From Blastomussa wellsi (lineage: Eukaryota; Cnidaria; Anthozoa; Scleractinia; Plerogyridae), in the NCBI GenBank assembly GCA_947652115.1, contig OX393563.1, forward strand, positions 8,247,789-8,311,788: a DNA stretch of 64,000 nt, read 5' to 3'. Under the pieces are notes generated by a model. The model made no database searches. It saw only the letters and a program-made list of their open reading frames with translations, and was not told where the DNA came from. Each line of letters starts with the position of its first letter. Position 1 is the stretch's first letter. This document shows, one piece after another, positions 1 through 12,245 of this stretch. The position numbers were made by a program, and so were the translations under genes.

Positions 1-371
1 ATCTGTCTGATGGGGTCTGGTATTACCTGGTTCTTTTAGAAATAGATAATGGGGCTGCACCTTGTTGAAAATTCTGTCAAAGATGAGATCATTCTTCTGC
101 AGAGAGAAGGGTCTGCCAATTACCAGTATGAAGTATTTTCATATGACATCATGACAGCTATTATGCTGTCCCAAAACAAAGAAACGATGGCCATGTTTGG
201 TGTCCCAAACTAATCTTCTGGGAATTGAACTCTATTTTAATGCAAATATTGTCTTTTGTTTTAGCAATTCAATATGGCACTTGATTTGTATGTGAAAATG
301 CTTTGTATAAAAGTTTGAGTTTGTGCTTGTAATTGTAAGAGAAATTTTTTTTGTATAAATAAATTTTGCAG
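1..371. other. Intron upstream of the first visible TPR exon
   Basis: No coding exon is recognisable here. The segment ends in a TTTTGCAG acceptor directly before the exon at 372, so it is most simply an intron of the TTC28-like gene, whose earlier exons lie outside the window. Confidence 0.5.
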
Positions 372-3300
372 TTCAAAGTGCTTTCCACCAAGGGAGATAA
401 AGCATTTAAAGATGACCAGTTCCTTCAAGCCATAAGTTTCTACTCTGATGCTTTGGACCTTTTACCTGAAGATGAAGGTGTTCTAGGCTGTAGGTCAGCA
501 GTATATGCCAAGTTAGGCATGTTCAATGAATCCAAGAAAGATGCTGAAAGTCTCATTAGTATCATTCCACACAAACCAAAGGTAAGCGCAGTCCTCTCCT
601 GTCAAGTCAACTCAAACTTTAACCAGTCAGCTGAGTTTGCAGAGATGCCAACCTAAAAAGTTGAATTATGGGAGAGGGCCAATTATGTTATAAAGCTAGA
701 TACCTCTTTTTATACTCACAAAATGAAATAAAAAATACCAGAGCTGCGCCGATCCATCTGCACATTTTTATAACCACTTCTTTCCTATCCGGGAGATTTG
801 ATCTGTATCCAGGAGACTCCAGATAATCCGGGAGAGTTGGTATATTGACATTTTTTAGACTTTTTTGAACTCTAATTTGAAGTTGCTAAAGAACTGTTAT
901 TATGTTTGGCATGCAGGGCTACTTTTTGAGAGCTGTCTCACTTGAAAACCTTGGAAACTATAGAGAATGTTTAAAGTCATACCTCAAGGCTTATGAGTTG
1001 GACACAGCACACCCTACTGAGCTTCTGTTACGGGTTGTTGAAGCTATTGGATGTATCTGTCAAATGTCAGAGACAGAGGAGCTTACTCTGTTAGACCAAA
1101 GTAAGAATATTATTATTAATAATAACTGTGATCTCTATTTTATAAGTAGAGAATTACAGCAAGGATGTAAAGATGGCTATCTTCATCATTGTCGTCGTCA
1201 TCATCATCATCATCATCGTCATCATCATCTTATATCATCATCCTCACAACGTGGGTTAGGACACCAATGGTGCGAAGCACATTTTCATCTTTTCGCTTTT
1301 AATTAATTCACATTCTTTTGTGCAGATTTTATCTAATCAGAGGCCAACTGGAAGCTGTCCTTGCCTTCTGATACAATATAATGTCTGCGTGAAAGAATGT
1401 GTATACTTGTGGCTCCTTGCATGTTTTTTTTTAATCCAGACAAATTTAAAAGAGAGTTGCTTCTCAAAAGAAAACATATATTTTAAACATAATTTATTTT
1501 TGTCCTGCAATCCACTGTAAGATGGCGGCTGTACATTTTACCACTAACAATACCTTGCAAACCAAACAAACCCCACTGGGCGTATAGAAGGGTATGGTTT
1601 TACAAAAAGTTGTTCCTATACTAACAACATTGCTCTTGCCGAGTTTGAATGACTTACAACTTTTCTTTGTGTTTTTATACGCTCTTTTTGGGTTTTCATA
1701 CGCAAAGCATTATACGTAAATGTACCAGTTGCCATCTTTTTCCTTACGGTGGATTTTGGCAGGACTTTTCAAATACACATTGAGTTACCAGTACAAGGAT
1801 GGTCAGGGATTCAAAACACTTAAAACACCTAAACACAAGCATTCAAAACACCTTAAATGAATCTTCAAGCTTCCTCCATGATTTTCCATGGCTCACTCAC
1901 CAAGGTTTTTTTTTAGCAGGATAGGCCTCTTTGTCTCGGATATTACATGCCTTCTGGCTATATACGTGGAGACACATTGTTTTCGTGATTTTTTCCAACA
2001 AACTCAAGCAACAGTTTCCAGAATTTAAGTACTGGATGATATAATAATTGCATTTAAATTTAAAAGTAACATTATAATGATTAAAAACAATTTATGTTTA
2101 CTGATTAATTTCAGGTGCATGCTTTCATAAATTTGAGAAATTTGTTCAGCTTGGAAAAAGGTTATATGAGACTGGAAATTACAACATCTGTATCAGTGTC
2201 ATCTCAACAGCTTTGAAAGCACATTATGGCTTGAATGAACAGCTTTTGTACTCGCAAGCAAGCATTGCAAACCTTTTTGGTAACACAGACCAGGATCCTG
2301 AAAGTGTTGCTGATGACTTGCAGTCAACACTTCCTAATCTAGTCTGTGGCTTTTCATCATTGTATCTCACAACTGGTAACCATGAATTTCAAGATGGGAG
2401 CAAGAGTGCAGAGAATGACAGAGTGTCATTTCAGAATAGCAGAGCAGTGATGTTGGCACTGCTCATAATGACTGAAGCTCATTACAGCTTGTACCATTAC
2501 ACTGAAGCACTGTCTGTTGCTAGAAAGTGTCTTTCCATAGCATTAGATTTCAAGGACAGAGAATATGAAATCAAGTCCTATGTCAAACTTGCGAATATCT
2601 ATCACAGACTTGCACAGTATGTTCAAGCTGTTTCTTACAATGGCAAGTTGTTAGCAGTTGGAAGAGATCTGCAAAGCAGTAACGAGGATAAAGAAAAGTA
2701 TCAGGAATACTGGAACAGTGATGTTGAACGTAGAGCGGTTTGGAACTTATCTGCAGCCTACAAACTCATGGGTGACTACAACAAAGCATTGGTCCATGCA
2801 CAGGAGTACATGGAAGTGTTGAAGTTTATTGACCAAGAAAACATGACTATGGCATATTCAAACCTTGGTGATCTAGAACTCTTACAAGGTAACTACGAAA
2901 AGTCTTTAGAATGCCACAAAACTGAGTTGCAACTTTGCAAAAAGTTTGATGATCGTCATGGTGTAGCTTATGCCTATGGTAATATTGGCATGGTATATGC
3001 AAACATGGGCAGCTTTAAATTGGCAGCTGTCAATCATGAACAGCACTTGAAGCTCGCACAGAGCTTAAATGATAAAGTCTCAGAACTTATGGCATTCAGG
3101 AATTTTGGATGTCTATATAAACGCATGGGTGATCCCACCAAAGCACTTGGTTATTTTGAGCGGCACCTACAGCTGGCTAGGTTGAACAAGATGGAGGAGC
3201 TGCATTACAAGGCGCTCAGCTTAGTTGGTGCATGCTACAGGGAGCTGCATCAATTTCACCATGCTCAATATTATTATGAGATGTGTTTGAAGCTGGCAGT

Positions 3301-6300
3301 GGAACACAGTGATTTGGAGGAGGACTTAGAATGCAGACTTGCCCTTGCACAGATAACGAAATCTATGAGAAATTTTGAAACCTCACGGCAATACTTCAAC
3401 AAGGCCATTCCAGTCTTGGAAGACAAGCTGTTGTCAAAATATGGAAATAGCTTGATTAACAAACATCCATTACTTGAAAAACTGGATCAGTGTTACAAGG
3501 ATTTGCAAGAGGCCATAATTGAAATGAATTTAGAAGAGGAGACATTGGAAATTGCTGAACATTGTAGATCAAGAATTCTTGTTAACATTTTGAGACATCG
3601 GAATATTCTTGCCACCACAAAGTCGTCATCGTCTTCTTCTCCTTCTTCTGAGCCACTTGTCACGCCATACTCAGCAAAGGACATCATCAACATTGTTAAT
3701 TCTCAGCAAGCAACAATCTTGTTCTTCTCTACAATTCCTTCTGGTTTCCTATTGTGGATGCTGTCACCAGGAAAGGGGATTATGAAATGTCACTGGCACA
3801 AGAGCTGTGATCATTCCACCTTTGCCAGTAAGATTAAATTGTGCATTGAAGAACTTCACAGCACTTGCAAAGAAAGCTACAATTGCGACCATCGAGCATT
3901 GCCAGATGTAGCAACAGGAAAGCTCAGTTTGTCATCAGATGAAACAAAGAGCAAAAAATTTTGCTACTCTTGTGAGTTCCTTCATTCTGCTAAACTGACA
4001 CCGCTTCAAAAGTTGTATCATCTGCTTTTGAGTCCAGTTGAAGATGAGCTGAAAATTGAACTTGGGAATGGTGCCAATGAGCTAGTAATTATTCCAGATC
4101 TGGAAGTTAACCCAGTTCCTTTTCCTTGTTTGCAAGACCAAGAAGGAAAGTACTTGCATGAACAGTTTAATGTCCGCATTCTACCCTGTATTAGAGCAAT
4201 TTCACAGAATATCAAAAACAACGAACAGCCATCCAGTGGTGAAAAACAAACGGAAGGTCCTCCAAAGATTCTTGTACAAGGAAATCCAGAGATTTCAAGC
4301 GTAGATTTCAATGGCAAGATCTGGAGTCCAAAGAACCAATCAGATCTAGCAGAAGAGGAGGTGAACACGATTGCTTTACTGTTAGGGGTGGATCCAATCA
4401 GTGGTTGCCAAGCAACCAAGGATCACTTTCTGAAGATGTTGCCAGAAACATCTGTGGTTCACTTGGTGGCTTGCGGAAGTTGGTCCAATTCATGTATTGC
4501 ACTGTCCCCAGCAACTCATCACCATGGCAACCCTCCATCAGAAGAGTCGTACTTAGTGACAGTTTCAGACATTGCTCTTCTGAAACTGTCAGCTAAGCTT
4601 GTTGTGTTGAATGCATGTTGTGGGTGTGGCCATCACTACTGTCAGCTAAAGCATGCAACTTTTCATTTGGCGACAGCTCTCCTGGCAGCTGGTGTGCAGT
4701 CCGTAGTGATGCCGCTGTGGTCTACCCCTCGGGCTCCGCTACTAAACCTGTTTTACAAGTTCTACTCTGGTTTGGAAATGGTATGTACATGTACTTATAG
4801 TTATGACCATGAAGGTTGAAAAGTTATACCTGTTGTAAAAAAAGGAAATTGTGATAAACCTATTGATTTTACAAACTACTGGCACAATTACCTTTAATTC
4901 CAGGTATGCCTGCTATTCTCTTATGTAAGAATATACTCTATGAACCTAGTAAATTGCCTTAGCTCGCCAGGAGTTCTCCTAGCTCAGTTGGTTAGAGCAC
5001 CCGACCGGTAATCTGGGAGGTCATGAGTTCGAATCCTGTCGGGCCTCAGAATTTTTCCTTGTCCCACACTTGTGTCATAACTGATTATTTCATCTTTGTC
5101 ATTTATTCACTGAGCTAGAAGTATGCAGGACATGTGTCATATATGAACCTAGTAAATGGCTTCGGCTCACCAGGAGTTCTCGTAGCTCAGTTGGTTAGAG
5201 CACCCGACCGGTAATCTGGGAGGTCATGAGTTCGAATCCTGTCGGGCCTCAGAATTTCTCGTAGCTCAGTTGGTTAGAGCACCCGACCGGTAATCTGGGA
5301 GGTCATGAGTTCGAATCCTGTCGGGCCTCAGAATTTTTCCTTGTCCCACACTTGTGTCATAACTGATTATTTCATCTTTGTCATTTATTCACTGAGCTAG
5401 AAGTATGCAGGACGTGTGTCATATATGAACCTAGTTAATGGCTTCGGCTCACCAGGAGTTCTCGTAGCTCAGTTGGTTAGAGCGCCCGACCGGTAATCTG
5501 GGAGGTCATGAGTTCAAATCCTGTCGGGCCTCAGAATTTTTCCTTGTCCCACGCTTGTGTCATAACTGATTATTTCATCTTTGTCATTTATTCACTGAGC
5601 TAGAAGTATGCAGGACGTGTGTCATATATGAACCTAGTAAATGGCTTCGGCTCACCAGGAGTCTTCCTAGCTCAGTTGGTTAGAGCGCCGACCAGTAATC
5701 TAGGAGGTGATGGGTTCGAATCCTATCGGGGACTCAAAATGTTTCTTTGTCCCATGCTTTTGTCATAACTGATCATTTCATCTTTATCGTACTCTTATTA
5801 TATTTCACATTTTATAGGTTTGACTTAGATAATATGTTAGTTGATTCACCTGTTGTCCCTGAACTTTGTTGTAGGGTAAAACCATTAGTGAATCACTGAA
5901 GGAGGCCTGGACCCAAGTGAGAAGTGTAGAGTACATGTCACCTCCAGACTCCTGGGCGTCATTTGTTCATGTTGGATTTGACACTCCTGTGAATTTAATG
6001 AAGTTAAGGCATCAGCTGTTTGATGGGGTACTGGATCGAGTGGTGAAAAGCTCTTCACCTGAAAGGTTTCCTCTTGTCATGTCAGAAACACTGGATAGCA
6101 AAGGTTAATCTAATAAAATAAATGTGACTAAAAAGTAAAGAAAAGCCTTTTCAGAGTAATATGGGTCAATGTCCCTATCATTCTCTTCTCCAGAGCCTCT
6201 CTCTGTCCTTCTTTGCCAGCTGGGCCTTTTGACGAGGAGCAAGTGGCTCTGGGGCCACATGATTTAATTGGCTACAATCTAAGAAGATCAAATCAGCTGT

Positions 6301-9300
6301 TTTAAACTATCTTACAACAAATGCATTTAAAATGATTGTTTTCATTATGCTCCCTTTCTTAGATTCTAGCCAATGGCTCTGGGAATAAGAATGCAGTGCA
6401 GTTAACTCCAATCTCGTCTCCAGGCCTGCTTTTCTTTTGTTTGACACCAGAATGTGGAATCTGGCCATTGCCGACCTTTGGAGTGTACTCAGACTCTGGT
6501 TCCAGTATCATGAGCTTACCAGCAAAGAGTATTTTCACACACCCCTCCCCAGGATCGGATACGTCGATACTAGTCTGTCCCAGATCTCCCCAGGCATTTT
6601 TGTGAGAGTGAAACCAATATCTTGCCCATGTAGTTAGACTCTGCTGCTTATCTGGAGTCCAACAGCCTTGGTTTTCTTTGCTACTTTATAGCTTGAACTC
6701 TAGGATTTCTGTTGCAGTTCCATCAGTGGCGGTTAAAATGAAAAGATTTCAAGAATTGCTGACACAGCTCCTCCAACAGCACAGTGCTTTGCCACATGTA
6801 CTGCCAGCTCTCAAAGATGTGGTAAGTAAAACTTACATGCCTTGTAAGGTACTGCTAAAGAGGAAGGGAAATATTTGCCTACTTAAGCCTTGCACGTCTC
6901 AACAATAATAAAGGGGAACTCCAAATTCCATCCTTAATTCCCTCACCCCTCACCCCTCCCACTGGTTTGAGTAAAAATCATCAATGCATGATACTTGAAG
7001 CTCAGCATGTTCATGATTTTTAATTCCAACTAGGCACAGTTGGCTCATCAAATGCTATTATCATATCACCATCCTGAGCTCCTTTTGACGGAGGACTTTA
7101 CCATGTGTGCACAGCTAAGCTCCCATGTCCTGGAGGCCCCTCATGTCACAGAGTTCCTTCCATTCCTGGGATTTGACTTCCAAAAAGATGGTGCACATGA
7201 CAAAGATCCATTTGTTGTGTTTCCTCACTGGGACCCTGACGGGACTCTGTCCATGACTTCGCAAGTTCTACAAGCTGTTTGTGGTAAAATAAAACTAGAT
7301 GATCATTCACATTTTGTATCTTTGAGTAAGAGAAACGTTGTGTGACGTGACTATCATTATCTATGTCACACAAGCAGGTTCGCTTATGACATCCTCGATG
7401 ATGAGTAGCATATTTATTTATTTCATGTAGATATCTTGAAGGTATCTATGAGTGGTGGTTATGCCTTGGCGAAGGTCACCAACACCCTGAAGAAAAACAC
7501 CATGGAGAAGCTCAAAGAATTTGTAAGTTTATCTAATCACCACCCACTAATCGCCTCCCACGCAGACGTCCTTTGGGCTTCGTCACGGGTTCCTTCCCCA
7601 CGGACGTCTGCTGAATCGAACTTCCACTTCCGTTCACCCCTACGAACCAATCAGAGGTAACTTTTCAGTTTTGGGAAAACGATTCGCAGCATGTGATAGG
7701 ATAGCTGTCATGCAATGAGTAAATACTGATTGTTTTCTTCAACTGGATTAAACGGCCTGTGAACGGAAGTGGACGTTCGATTCAGCAGACGTCCGTGGGA
7801 AAGGAACGAGTGACGAAGCCCAAAGGACGCCTGCGTGGGAGGCTAATTACCACTTTCATTTTGAGAAACGTACGGTACGTGCAACCTCGTTAATACGGTC
7901 ACCAATGGACAAGATGCAACAAAAAAGTAACATTTCAATGTCAGTAGTGAAAAGATGAACATGACTGGATTCTAAAAACGAAATAGCAAATAGCCTGCGA
8001 ACAGGTTCCTGTCTCGGATCGGAGGAGCGCTATTTTCTGACGCGAAGCCCCGACATGACCCAACAGCCCGAGTGTTCGCAGGCTATTTAGTTCCCAAAGG
8101 AGAAAGTCTATTTTTCTAGTCCACCAACATGGCCGCCGTGACGTCACGTGGAAACGATCTATGCGGCCAACCCCGCAGCCCAGCAGTTGGTATGCATTAC
8201 ACTAATTTATGTTAATTTTGAGTTTTTTTCTTTTTCAGCTGAGCCTCAGTGGTCGTTATCCCGAGCGAATCATGCAGACAAGTGACTTTGTTCTGCGCTT
8301 ATTGTGGTACAGTCCTGAACTTCAGCGCTTTCTCGCCTCTCTGGGTTTCTACGAAGTGGGACAGTCATTGTTGTTTAACAAGACAGAGGATAATCAGATC
8401 CTACTTAAATCCACGCTGGTCGTTGTCTCGACGATGTTAGGTAAGTCGTCTTGCACCAGACAAAAGTCAGACAAATCTGATTTCGAAGTAACAAATTGGT
8501 ACTTTTCTGTCTCCCTAATGCAGATTACGTTGAAAAAGGAAAAGCAAGGACGCCTTCTCTTCGTTGGGTAAATTGTTGCCATTTACTAATTTGGGCAGAC
8601 ACTGCTCCATGCAGTTCCTAAATAAATTCTTCCAACTTGCGATATAAATAACATTCTTCGTGGGGTAAAATGTTGCTATTTACTAATTTGGGCAGACACT
8701 GCTCCATGCAGTTCCTAAATAAATTCTTCCAACTTGTGATATAAATAACATTAAAAAAGTATGTAACCCAGTAACGGAATTTTTATGTCGGATTTTGAAC
8801 AGACATCATGCAAAGTGGGTCAACGGATGTTCTTCTGGCCCCATCCAGCGTTTTCATTGATGCGTTTTTTTGTTGGTGCGTTTTATATGTCCTCCAAACT
8901 GATACGATCGAAAACGAAGCGTTGTGATTCATCCTTTACTTTATATAATTATTTTTTTTTTCGGAAATGAAGTTGTATTTCTTCTTTCCATCATACTGGT
9001 GAACACCTCACTCTTGTGTTTTGTTGCAGTCTCGATCTTCAGATGGGCGACCTGTCAGACTGGCTTCTCTCTCGCCCCAGCTCACTCCATCTAAACAGGT
9101 AATTCAGTTCGTTCGTGGATTTATACAGCATCGATTGTTGTAAAAAGCTATAGTACGATCCTAACGATCGGGGAGGGGAGCAGTGAAAAAGACCCTGTGA
9201 ACTAATTTGATTGCTTCAACAAATCGCACGTAATGTCTTCAGCTAGACCGTTAGCTGAAAACATTACATAATCCACCCTACACCAGCCCACTAAGAACCC

Positions 9301-11062
9301 CGTTCACAGGTTAGCGTGAACTAAAAGAAGAGTTGTTTTTGTTATAGATCGTAATGGAGACGCCATGGATGTCAACAAAGGCTGACAACAATGAGAATTA
9401 TTTAAAGCTTAGTCTTGCTAGAGAGTAAGTTTCCATTCACTCACAGCTTGCGTGTGGCATTTTCAACAAGTATAGGTTCTTGAACGCAAGGCAAATTAAA
9501 GGCCATTTCCAGTCCGTACTGCGCAATCTCCGCCTGCAATGTTTATAAAGCCTCACACTGACGAAATTTAAACAAACCAAAATGAAAATTAGAGGTAAAA
9601 ACTTACCTTTTTCTTCATTATTAACATCGGATATACTTTATGTTTGCTAGTACCAATTACACAAAAAATAATTGAACTCTTAATTCCGAAGTCTGGTAAA
9701 TAAATATCCCATTACGTTTGTAAATGCCACTAGAAATGAACATTACATACGTCATCACTATGAAATATTTTACAGATTGGAAGGAATCAATAAGGAGTTC
9801 GCTGGTCACGTGACAAGATCGAATTACTGGCATGCTCAGTTGCTGCGGGCTCAGGTAAAAATCCGATTGTTATACCATCTTCCCTTCTGTCTAAAACTAT
9901 GTTTTTCAAATTTAAAACCACATGTTTGTATTTGAAGATTCAGTAAGCTTTGAACAACGTGGTGTGCCTCCTTGTTGTGAGTTTTTGGAGTGCTGTCTGG
10001 GTATTAGTTCCGCGGCATTTTTGTTGGTGAACTTCTTCAAAGGTTTATACACTTTTTGACTTTCGAGCAATTACGCATCAACCACAGCACGCTTCAGGCT
10101 TCTCGTTTCTCCCAGTAGGCTAACTCGTTCGCAGATAACCTGGTACAAAAGAAATATAAATTGTTTGCAGTTGTCACGTTCGTGGAAATAAGTATTGCGA
10201 CTGAGGCGTGAAACTAAGTTTTACGTTGTTATGCACCTATCAATGTTAAGCCCGACGGCCGGGCATATGTGGGGCATTTGACTTTTCAGAAGAATTTTTG
10301 TCAACATCCCCATCGTGGGGCCCCAAAATTGGGTCAAATCAGATCAAATATCCCACCTTGGGGAAGTAACATCCCTAAAGTTCATAGTAGTTGTTGTGAA
10401 AATTAGAATTCCAACGCTTTATTCCCTGATGAAAAACGAGATTATATTATCGAAACTCCACACAATCCCATCAAAGTAAGGTGTTCCATCAATTTATATT
10501 GAAAGTGAGTAGTGAGAAGAAGTGTTTTTGTTAAAAACAAGTGCATTACCTCTAAAATAGCTGTGCTTAGCCGCGCTACTTCGAAATTCGCCCCATTACT
10601 CTGCGCAGAAAAAGCAAACGTTTCCACCCTGGGGCCCAGATTCTTAGTCAAATTCCCAATGGTGGGGAAAGCAATAGAGGTCAAATGCCCCACATATGCC
10701 CGGGGTCCCGCTCTCAGGCTTAACATTGATAGGTGCATTAACTTGTTAATATTTCCGCTTTTACACTGTTCCAGTCTGCTCCCGGTTCAAAACTTCCTGT
10801 AATAGGCGGCAAGACCCAGAACAAGCCATCAGAGAAAGCGCGAACCGTGCAAAAGGCGGGAAAAGTAAAGGTGTTGGCCGGCATGACACCGTCTTGCAAC
10901 CGGCAGCCCGTGGAGGAGGAGCCAAGGTTGTCACTCAACGATACCAGGGAGAGGCGCAACGAGATCTACAGGATTTATGCTCAGCGGTTTGATGATATTG
11001 CCATGCACAAGCGACATAAGGTCCGACTGTTGTTCTTGTCGCAAATTTCGGATCATGGATAA
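372..11062 (+). CDS. TTC28: TTC28-like TPR and CHAT domain protein (5' partial, 12 exons)
   Basis: Exons: 372-581, 917-1100, 2115-4780, 5875-6103, 6718-6821, 7034-7283, 7431-7522, 8239-8440, 9043-9098, 9348-9424, 9776-9854 and 10775-11062. All phases join and give 1478 residues and a stop. The first two exons and the 5' half of the large exon encode tetratricopeptide repeats (for example GDKAFKDDQFLQAISFYSDA, and several A-Y-x-N-L-G helices). From about 4010 to 4780 and on into the next exon the protein has a CHAT (caspase-like) domain. The C-terminal exons carry 'FLxxLGF' stretches (7170 and 8335 regions) like those after CHAT in TTC28. At the CHAT histidine position the sequence reads HLVACGSW (about 4459-4485) where active CHAT proteases have an H-x-x-x-H-G pattern, while the cysteine motif NACCGCG (about 4612-4632) remains. 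Family members are scaffold-like, and TTC28 is linked to mitotic midzone organisation. The protein is shorter than vertebrate TTC28, so paralogy within a TPR-CHAT family is possible. The exon 9 acceptor was set at 9043 because the alternative at 9030 gives a stop. Confidence 0.8.
1182..1242. repeat. (CAT)n-type microsatellite in an intron
   Basis: Imperfect CAT/CGT trinucleotide run lying in the intron between 1100 and 2115. It makes a poly-His stretch in an intronic reading frame that is not coding. Confidence 0.85.
4942..5795 (+). repeat. Tandem array of ~203-bp units carrying tRNA-Thr-like sequences
   Basis: Four units begin with GAACCTAGT at 4942, 5145, 5427 and 5630. Each contains a tRNA-like segment (about 4973-5047, 5176-5250, 5458-5532 and 5661-5735), and unit 2 has a second copy at about 5255-5330. 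Every copy keeps an A-box-like TAGCTCAGTTGG and a B-box-like GTTCGAATCC (one copy GTTCAAATCC), and the predicted anticodon loop CCGGTAA or CCAGTAA would read threonine. The non-tRNA part ends in TTTCATCTTTGTCATTTATTCA. The anticodon and acceptor stems contain mismatches, so these look like a tandemly amplified tRNA-derived SINE, not working tRNA genes. The array lies in sense orientation in the TTC28-like intron 4781-5874. Confidence 0.85.
5661..5735 (+). pseudogene. tRNA-Thr-like pseudogene (best-folding copy)
   Basis: Acceptor GTCTTCC pairs with CGGGGAC at six of seven positions, the D-arm is GCTC/GAGC, and the T-arm ATGGG-TTCGAAT-CCTAT pairs well. The anticodon stem has lost a base compared with the other copies. 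The loop CCAGTAA would give anticodon AGT. I judge it a degenerate, probably SINE-derived tRNA head. Confidence 0.5.
7553..7843. mobile_element. Foldback/MITE with ~85-bp inverted arms
   Basis: The left arm (about 7553-7640, from GCCTCCCACG) and the right arm (about 7757-7843, to CGTGGGAGGC) are near-perfect reverse complements and both carry the CAGACGTCC motif. TAAT lies at or within one base of both ends and is a possible target duplication. It sits in the TTC28-like intron 7523-8238 and has no coding capacity. Confidence 0.85.
7988..8089. mobile_element. Small inverted-repeat element
   Basis: Ends are AAATAGCCTGCGAAC and GTTCGCAGGCTATTT, an exact 15-bp inverted repeat about 100 bp apart. 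A related fragment, GCAGGCTATTTTGTTCCC, is near 11350. Confidence 0.7.
8559..8752. repeat. 97-bp direct duplication
   Basis: Two adjacent copies with a period of about 97 bp both contain GCAGACACTGCTCCATGCAG and differ by only a few bases, so this is a recent local duplication in the intron after 8440. Confidence 0.85.
10231..10738. mobile_element. Non-autonomous DNA element with inverted termini
   Basis: Terminal inverted repeats ATGCACCTATCAATGTTAAG and its complement at the right end enclose about 510 bp with G/C-rich blocks (GGGGCATTTGAC and its complement) inside. It occupies most of the TTC28-like intron 9855-10774, ending only 36 bp before the last exon. Related sequences occur at 38095-38290 and 41390-41612. 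Confidence 0.8.
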
Positions 11063-12245
11063 AAATATCCTTTGTTATTGGAGCGTGTGTGTTTCCATCT
11101 ATTACAATTGCAATGCAAAATGTTCATTTAAAAACCAAAATATGAATGTTGTAGATGCTAACTCTGTCGAACCCGATTCGTTATTTAAAACGAAATTAAA
11201 ATGAAGAAAGTTGGAATGTGAATAATGATGTTCTCTATTTTGTCTTGTTCGTTACGTAAACCTCTCTTTCGAGTGTCGGCGAGTTTTCGTAGAAATCACC
11301 TTATAAGAATGCACCACTTGTTACTAAGCAACGAATGAGAGTAGAATCGCAGGCTATTTTGTTCCCATATTTCCCTTAAACTGATCTTTTTTGAAGGTAT
11401 CTATTGACGAGACCAAAACAGCCCCCTCCCCTCCCCTCCCCTGATTGTAATGGAGTTGATGGGTCGAGAATAGAGAGAGAAAACCAGTGAATACAAGAAA
11501 TTATCTATTTACGTTCTATTTGAAATCGTTTTATTTGCCAAAAATCCACAAGTTGAAAGGCTACAAGGTTTTGTGCAATAATTAATTATGTACTATTAAA
11601 TATAGAAGATTCGTAAGTGGCAGTATTAACCCAAGATAATAGAAGGTTGTTACCCGTAATAAAAGCGTTATAGCTCTAAAATTATTTGGCTCGAGCGGCA
11701 TGCAAAATAAGACTTGAAAACAAGGCTTGTTTCCATATAATCGCCATCATTTGGCTCGAGCGGCATGCAAAATAAGACTTGAAAACAAGGCTCGTTTCCA
11801 TATGATCGCCATCATTTGGCTCGAGCGGCATGCAAAATAAGACTTGAAAACAAGGCTCGTTTCCATATGATCGCCATCATTTGGCTCGAGCGGCATGCAA
11901 AATAAGACTCGAAAACAAGGCTCGTTTCCATATGATCGCCATCATTTGGCTCGAGCGGCATGCAAAATAAGACTTGAAAACAAAGGCTCGTTTCCATATG
12001 ATCGCCATCATTCAGTACACAGTCTACCGAAAAATCCTGCGGGTAGACTAAAGCGACCTTACTCTAGATGGCAAAGAAATCAGCCTTATTAAACTTCTGA
12101 TAAAATTAATGTGATTTTGAACTTATGTTTAAATTAACGGGTATGTACTAACAAAAAACAAATATTTTGAAATATGATTCTTAACGTTTGCCGAACCGTA
12201 ACTGAGAAAAATCTGAACTACGAAATAAATAGACCTATTAATAAA
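11063..12245. other. Convergent intergenic region
   Basis: It lies between the stop of the TTC28-like gene and the stop of the first CREC gene, so both 3' UTRs must lie here. Apart from the 65-bp tandem repeat and a C/T-rich tract near 11420, I see nothing coding. Confidence 0.6.
11676..12013. repeat. 65-bp tandem repeat, about five copies
   Basis: The motif GGCTCGAGCGGCATGCAAAA recurs at 11688, 11753, 11818, 11883 and about 11948, a constant 65-bp step. Copies differ by single bases and the last has a one-base insertion. The array lies in the gap between two convergent genes. Confidence 0.95.

Noticed and set aside
4018..4419. 133-codon minus-strand open frame inside the TTC28-like gene
   Set aside because: It is antisense to the well-supported CHAT-coding exon and has no domain of its own.
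4973..5735. Cluster of functional tRNA-Thr genes
   Set aside because: Anticodon and acceptor stems carry mismatches, and the tRNA-like parts sit inside a longer repeated unit also found rearranged elsewhere, so SINE-derived pseudogenes fit better.
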